Part shown: positions 59,763 to 64,000 of the stretch, piece after piece
How positions within the stretch are numbered: position 1 is the stretch's first letter
How the letters are laid out: every line of letters starts with the position of its first letter
Source: Runella salmonicolor
GTDB lineage: Bacteria > Bacteroidota > Bacteroidia > Cytophagales > Spirosomataceae
Assembly: GCF_024158025.1 (NCBI RefSeq)
Contig: NZ_JAMZEL010000001.1
Span: 1 to 64,000 of the forward strand
Direction of reading: 5' to 3'
Length of the DNA stretch: 64,000 nucleotides
Translations under genes and position numbers: made by a program
The notes under the pieces: model-generated
The model's input: only the letters and a program-made list of their open reading frames with translations
What the model was told of the DNA's origin: nothing
Database searches by the model: none

Positions 59763-61076
59763 CTAAACGGTTTCTTTTACCACATCGGGTTCTTTTTCTT
59801 TTAAAATTTTAGGTTTAATAATCAACCGAAGGGATTGGTCGTAGGTAGCGTAATTCCAGAGCCAGTTGATAAAGATTAACAGACGGTTTTTAACGCCAAC
59901 AATCGAGATAAGGTGCACAAACATCCAAGTCAACCACGCAAAAAATCCCTGAAACTTCCAGAAAGGCAGGTCTACCACGGCAAGATTGCGGCCCACGGTC
60001 GCCATCGAACCTAAATCTTTGTAAACAAACGGTTTCATTTCCTGTCCCTTCAGCATCCGTACCAGATTTTTGGCGAGCAATTCGCCCTGCTGCATGGCCG
60101 GCTGCGCCAATTGGGGGTGCCCATTGGGATATTTTTCTTCAGTCATTAAGGCCAAGTCACCCAACGCAAATATGTTTTTTGTGCCTTCAACCTGACTAAA
60201 CTGGTTCACTTTTACCCGACCTCCACGTACAATAGAAGCCACTGGAATACCCTCAATCGCGTTGGCCTTGACGCCCGCCGCCCAAATCAGGTTGTTGGTA
60301 CGGATGCGGTCGCCTGTGTTGGTGGTGGCATATTTTCCGTCAAAATCAACAATACGAACGCCCAAACGCAGATTGACACCTAAGTCGGTCAAATACTGTT
60401 TGGCTTTTTTGGAGGCTTGGTCCGACATGACTTCCAGCACTTCGGGCGAGGATTCGTACAGGTAAATCTGCATCGAATCGAAGTTCAATTCGGGATAATC
60501 TTTCGGCAAAATATGCCGTTTCATTTCGGCCAACGTGCCGGCCACTTCTACGCCCGTAGGCCCGCCGCCCACAATCACCACGTTCATCAGGCCGTGACGT
60601 TCTTCAATGGTCTCCACACTCAGGGCATCTTCAAAATTTTGGAGCATTCGGTTACGAAGCGCCAATGCCTCCGACACCGATTTCATGGGCATGGCATTTT
60701 CGATCATGTTTTTCATGCCGAAAAAGTTGGTATCGGCTCCCGTCGCCAACACCAAAAAGTCATATTCAACGGGTCCGAGTTTTGTTTCAATGACGTTGGA
60801 TTCAGTATCAATTTTCACCACTTCCGTGACCCTGATATGAACGTTATTTTTCGATTGAAATACTTTACGCAGCGGAAAAGAAATAGAACTAGGCTCCAAT
60901 CCCGCCATGGCTACTTGATAAAACAGCGGCTGAAATTGGTGGTAGTTGTTTTTATCTATCAATACAATCTGTAAATCAGAACGTTTTGAAAGCTCACGCG
61001 CCAGCACAAGCCCACCAAACCCCGCGCCGACAATGACGACGCGCTTGAGTTCAGTTTTTGGGAGATTGGGTGTCAT
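59763..61076 (-). CDS. ndh: Type II NADH dehydrogenase
   Basis: NDH-2 oxidises NADH and reduces menaquinone without pumping protons. The 437-residue flavoprotein has the FAD-binding VVIVGAGFGGLVLAREL, the NADH-binding VVIVGGGPTGVEVAGTLAE, the quinone-site AQPAMQQGELLAKN, and a hydrophobic C-terminal segment (WLTWMFVHLISIVGVKNRLLIF) for membrane attachment. It lies 86 bp after purK on the same strand. The presence of nuoH implies that complex I is also encoded in the genome. Confidence 0.92.
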   Translation of the reverse strand: MTPNLPKTELKRVVIVGAGFGGLVLARELSKRSDLQIVLIDKNNYHQFQPLFYQVAMAGLEPSSISFPLRKVFQSKNNVHIRVTEVVKIDTESNVIETKLGPVEYDFLVLATGADTNFFGMKNMIENAMPMKSVSEALALRNRMLQNFEDALSVETIEERHGLMNVVIVGGGPTGVEVAGTLAEMKRHILPKDYPELNFDSMQIYLYESSPEVLEVMSDQASKKAKQYLTDLGVNLRLGVRIVDFDGKYATTNTGDRIRTNNLIWAAGVKANAIEGIPVASIVRGGRVKVNQFSQVEGTKNIFALGDLALMTEEKYPNGHPQLAQPAMQQGELLAKNLVRMLKGQEMKPFVYKDLGSMATVGRNLAVVDLPFWKFQGFFAWLTWMFVHLISIVGVKNRLLIFINWLWNYATYDQSLRLIIKPKILKEKEPDVVKETV

Positions 61077-61162
61077 TTTTAAATTGGCAGTTTATAGTCG
61101 GTATGTCGCGGCAAATATGCCGAAATCTACTTTTTAAACACATCCAATCCAACGTTGGTTCG

Positions 61163-62296
61163 TTATTTGGTTATCACTTTCAACGCCCCTCTCACCCATT
61201 CGGCTTTTTCTTTCAGCTTCTTCAAATCATTGTCCGTCACCGTGATATGGCCCATTTTACGGAATGGCTTGGTAATTTTTTTGCCGTATAAAAAAGGAAA
61301 TACACCGTGGGTAGCCAACAACGCCTCCATTCCTTCATAATACGCGGGGCCAGTGTGACCTTCTTCCCCCAATAAATTGACCATAGCGGCAGGCGTGTAA
61401 GCGGTAGTATCGCCCAATGGAAAGTCTAAAATAGCCCGCCAATGCTGCTCAAACTGCGACGTAAAATTGGCCCGAATGGTGTGGTGACCGCTGTTGTGCG
61501 GGCGCGGAGCCACTTCATTGATGAGCACTTGCCCGTCTTTGGTCAAAAACATTTCAACGGCCAAAAGTCCCACGATTCCGATGGCCTGTGCCGTTTTTTT
61601 TGCCAATTCTTGAGCCTGCTGTTCAATTTTAGGTGAAATATCGGCGGGCGCAAAAAGGTATTCGACCAGATTGGCTTCGGGATGAAACACCATTTCGACG
61701 GTGGGAAAAGTGGCTACCTCGCCGCGCTCATTCCGGGCCACAATCACGGCCAATTCTTTGTCAAAATCAACGGCTTTCTCCAGTAACCCCGGCGCGTCAA
61801 AAGCCTTGTCAAAATCGGCGGCTGATGCGATTCGCTGCACCCCTTTACCGTCGTAGCCATCTTTCCCTAATTTGTGAAACGCGGGCAAGAAATCAGCATA
61901 ATTGCGCACATCGGCTCGATTTTCAGTTAGCACAAAATCGGCCGTAGGCAGGCCATGGTCACGATAAAATTGCTTCTGCAAGCGTTTATCCTGAATCAAT
62001 CGAATGACGTGCGGCTGCGGAAACACTTTTTTTCCTTCTCGTTCGAGCGCTTCCAAGGCTTCCACGTTTACTTTTTCAATTTCAATGGTCAGCACCTCCA
62101 CGTCCTGCCCAAATTGATACACTGCGTCATAGTCTTGCAACGAGCCTTCGACAAACTCGGGCGCAATAGCCGCGCAGGGCGCATCGGCGGCATCTAAAAT
62201 CTTGACGTTTAAATTCCAGTCTATCGCGGCTTGCAGCAGCATCAGACCCAATTGCCCTCCACCTAAAACGCCTACTTTTTGTTTAATATCAAACAC
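61163..62296 (-). CDS. purK: N5-carboxyaminoimidazole ribonucleotide synthase
   Basis: PurK uses ATP and bicarbonate to carboxylate AIR in purine synthesis. The 377-residue ATP-grasp protein begins KVGVLGGGQLGLMLLQAA and has the ATP-binding KLGKDGYDGKGVQRI loop, a DFDKELAVIVARN segment and NEVAPRPHNSGHHTI with the metal-binding residues. Usually purE, encoding the mutase, is adjacent, but it is not in this window. A typical start at MFDIKQKVGVLG is used. Confidence 0.95.
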   Translation of the reverse strand: MFDIKQKVGVLGGGQLGLMLLQAAIDWNLNVKILDAADAPCAAIAPEFVEGSLQDYDAVYQFGQDVEVLTIEIEKVNVEALEALEREGKKVFPQPHVIRLIQDKRLQKQFYRDHGLPTADFVLTENRADVRNYADFLPAFHKLGKDGYDGKGVQRIASAADFDKAFDAPGLLEKAVDFDKELAVIVARNERGEVATFPTVEMVFHPEANLVEYLFAPADISPKIEQQAQELAKKTAQAIGIVGLLAVEMFLTKDGQVLINEVAPRPHNSGHHTIRANFTSQFEQHWRAILDFPLGDTTAYTPAAMVNLLGEEGHTGPAYYEGMEALLATHGVFPFLYGKKITKPFRKMGHITVTDNDLKKLKEKAEWVRGALKVITK

Positions 62297-62469
62297 GTTA
62301 AGGAAATGTAAAATTTAAAATGTAGAATAAAAAATGCAAAACACCAACATAATCACCTATTAATCAAATGATTGCAATTATATTTTAGAACCAACCCATC
62401 GCAACGACAATTTGAATTTCCGTTTTATGTTCAGCCTTTTACATTTATTATTTTTCGGTTCATTACAAA

Positions 62470-62700
62470 TCAATCATCTAATTCATCTGGATCATTGACC
62501 TCAAACCACTCATAAATAGCTTCCTCGGCCATTTTAAGCGCGGCATCTAGGTCTTTTACTTTTTTAGGAGATTCAAAAACGGTCCCTGTTTCATCAATAC
62601 AGCGTACTGTTGCTTCGGCTCCCTCCAATTTTCCAAACTCCACTTTTCCGTACGTTTCGGCCCAACGGTAGAGGTACGGGTAGGCTTTCATTAAACTCAT
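62470..62700 (-). CDS. Small acidic protein of unknown function
   Basis: From ATG 62700 the protein has 76 residues, starting MSLMKAYPYLYRWAETYGKV and ending in an acidic tail (NDPDELDD). It is soluble, with alternating beta and helical character. I do not recognise it. The frame is open to 62778, but a consensus -7 box at 62732-62725 places the transcription start after that codon. ATG 62691 is another possible start. Confidence 0.8.
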   Translation of the reverse strand: MSLMKAYPYLYRWAETYGKVEFGKLEGAEATVRCIDETGTVFESPKKVKDLDAALKMAEEAIYEWFEVNDPDELDD

Positions 62701-62724
62701 TTTAGCTGATTTTTGGTTTGGGCG

Positions 62725-62757
62725 CAAAGATAAACAGATATGAACTGAAGTGAACAA
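62725..62757 (-). promoter_or_regulatory. Promoter of the small acidic protein gene
   Basis: On the minus strand TTG (62757-62755), 22 nt and TATCTTTG (62732-62725) fit the consensus, giving a start near 62721 and a leader of about 20 nt. Confidence 0.6.
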
Positions 62758-63044
62758 TTTTCGACAAAATCTAAACAAAGCCAGACCAATACAGACAAAC
62801 TAAACCACCAGCTATCCTGCGTCTAGGGGGTATGTTTTAGCAAAATCTAGATTAGGGATTATTTCCTATAAAAGCCCAAAAACACGTTTGTATTATTTAT
62901 AGCAGGGTTTCTAAATATCTTTCCGAAATACTCGTTAATCTTGCAAAAATGATTTCCTTGTATTTTCATATCCTCCATAAGACCTTCAGGATATGAATCA
63001 CTCCAAAACTCGTCTCTCTGAAGGTGAGAGCGCTCTCTAACATC

Positions 63045-63605
63045 ATGAAGATTTTAAGTTATTTATCACTTGCTGCCGTGCTTTTTGTCTCGGCTTGCGC
63101 GGGGCCACAAGGTGATCCAGGGCCCGTTGGCCCCCAAGGCCCCGTCGGCCCTAAAGGCGACCCAGGAACGACAGGCGGAACGGCCTTTTATTCAACCAAT
63201 TGGGTGGCGGTTTCCAAACAATCATTCATCACCAACTACAACAAAACCGAGCGTTATTCCACCATTGGGTTGCAGGGAGGCGCTATTCAGACGTACTTGA
63301 CCCAAAAGACGATGGATGGCGGCATGGTGTTTCTTTATAACCGCACCGCTGCCAATAAAGCGTTTGTAAACGCAGTGCCGTGGGATACGTATTTCAACGA
63401 TGTCCACGTAACGTACTCCTTTGCCATGGAGCCTGGGCTCATTTCTGCTTTTATTTCTTTTTCCAAAGATGTTGATGTAAATCAATTCTTTGTCGACGAA
63501 GAGTTTCGGGCGGTTATTGTTCCGCCAGCCACGGGCGCGCGCCTAGGGCACGTCAATTGGAAAGATTATAATGAAGTGAAAAAAGTCCTTAACCTGAAGG
63601 ATTAA
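63045..63605 (+). CDS. Lipoprotein with collagen-like Gly-X-Y stretch
   Basis: From ATG 63045 the 186-residue protein has a lipoprotein signal (lipobox VSAC). The lipidated Cys is followed at once by eight Gly-X-Y triplets (AGPQGDPGPVGPQG and on to GTTGG), a collagen-like stalk. A C-terminal domain of about 150 residues without recognised family follows. Collagen-like stalks commonly project surface lipoproteins in Bacteroidota. GTG 63024 is an alternative start but adds residues before the signal peptide. It is convergent with a secreted-protein gene. Confidence 0.85.
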   Translation: MKILSYLSLAAVLFVSACAGPQGDPGPVGPQGPVGPKGDPGTTGGTAFYSTNWVAVSKQSFITNYNKTERYSTIGLQGGAIQTYLTQKTMDGGMVFLYNRTAANKAFVNAVPWDTYFNDVHVTYSFAMEPGLISAFISFSKDVDVNQFFVDEEFRAVIVPPATGARLGHVNWKDYNEVKKVLNLKD

Positions 63606-63611
63606 TAGCCA

Positions 63612-63651
63612 ACAAGCCAGCCCGCGTTAGCGACAACTAGGGCTGGCTTGT
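63612..63651. terminator. Bidirectional terminator
   Basis: A 12-bp perfect stem (63612-63623 with 63640-63651) with a 16-nt loop lies between convergent genes and overlaps the stop codon of the minus-strand one. Confidence 0.75.
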
Positions 63652-64000
63652 ACAAAGTATTTTTTGTTGTTCAACAGCACACTCGTTCCGTTTGGGGCCG
63701 TGGCCACCGTAAACCGAGCAGTATTTCCGTTGCGGTAATTAAAAACCAAAATTACCTGATTCCCTTCCGCACCCACACGCCACGTACCCGAGCCGCCACC
63801 CTGCGTTACGGCCGAAAAGTCACCGCTGAAGCCGCCCGAACTGCTCGCCGACGTGTCTCCTCCCGAAATAAAGGTGCCGTTGGAGCACAAATCAAAGGTT
63901 TGTTTTTCGGAATAACCATTGCCCGTGTAGAGATACAATAACTGCTTACCATTGAGCCGATTGCGCCATTGCTCGGCGGCGGGAGAGGTTTGCGGTTTGC
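63627..64000 (-). CDS. Secreted protein of unknown function (partial)
   Basis: The frame is open from its stop at 63627 to the right edge of the window, so the gene is truncated at its 5' end. The visible 123 or so residues include EQWRNRLNGKQLLYLYTG, a Gly/Ser-rich part (SASSSGGFSGDFSAVTQGGG), GTWRVGAEGNQVILVF, and end KYFVQASPSC-R. The alternation of beta strands resembles lipocalin-like small domains, but no family can be named. Two cysteines may form a disulphide. Confidence 0.7.
   Translation of the reverse strand, partial: KPQTSPAAEQWRNRLNGKQLLYLYTGNGYSEKQTFDLCSNGTFISGGDTSASSSGGFSGDFSAVTQGGGSGTWRVGAEGNQVILVFNYRNGNTARFTVATAPNGTSVLLNNKKYFVQASPSCR

Noticed and set aside
1..64000. Prophage, insertion sequence, integron or CRISPR array
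   Set aside because: No transposase, integrase other than chromosomal XerD, phage structural gene, cas gene or regularly spaced repeats were found.

Overview
The window looks like chromosomal DNA of a Bacteroidota bacterium, most likely order Cytophagales (Spirosomataceae, close to Runella, Spirosoma or Dyadobacter). The evidence is Bacteroidota-type promoters (TTTG, about 19-20 nt, TAnnTTTG), near-absence of Shine-Dalgarno sequences, an Oar-like TonB-dependent receptor with a carboxypeptidase-regulatory domain, a DUF4105/Lnb lipoprotein N-acyltransferase, the menaquinone gene menB, and a tmRNA with tag GEYSYAMAA. No phage, transposase, CRISPR array or rRNA operon was seen. Most genes are single or in groups of two to four, separated by clear hairpin terminators.

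Layout. 0-11 kb: an 85-bp tandem duplication, tRNA-Arg(ACG) with a textbook promoter, a PhnP-like hydrolase, a lone CheY-like regulator, a large TonB receptor, rsmI, Lnb, an inositol-monophosphatase-family enzyme and katG. 11-18 kb: a small-molecule redox and detoxification stretch (HabA-like membrane protein, NmrA-like reductase, nitrilase-fold amidase, atypical SDR, GNAT, VOC protein, Crp/Fnr regulator, O-methyltransferase). 18-28.5 kb: tmRNA, an eight-bladed PQQ-type propeller lipoprotein, tsaB, Mpl, an APH-like kinase, a HAD phosphatase, a secreted SGNH esterase, a PIG-L deacetylase and beta-phosphoglucomutase. 28.5-41.7 kb: a candidate small RNA, prfC, a polytopic envelope protein, sixA, an aminotransferase-fold protein, a Tudor-like protein, xerD with a second copy of the small-RNA element upstream, an APC permease, a VWA protein, sua5 and a fatty-acid hydroxylase. 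41.7-51.8 kb: glpK with its 3' end duplicated, a GT39-like protein, arginine decarboxylase, a GmhB-like phosphatase, an Lrp regulator, a DoxX-like protein and valS. 51.8-64 kb: a solitary nuoH, menB, a kinase-like gene broken by an in-frame TAG, yidD, a sugar nucleotidyltransferase, nadA joined to a zeta-toxin-like kinase and a small partner, Uma2, an SPFH protein, a type II NADH dehydrogenase, purK, a collagen-like lipoprotein and a secreted protein cut by the window edge.

The most striking find is upstream of valS (valyl-tRNA synthetase). A 29-codon ORF with nine valine codons is followed by a perfect intrinsic terminator whose 5' arm can pair instead with a segment inside the ORF. This is the architecture of ribosome-mediated transcription attenuation, here apparently sensing charged tRNA-Val. 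The second is a roughly 55-nt element present in two intergenic copies (28.56 kb + and 35.8 kb -). It has a conserved 5' segment, a terminator hairpin and, in the first copy, a perfect promoter, so it may be an undescribed small RNA family.
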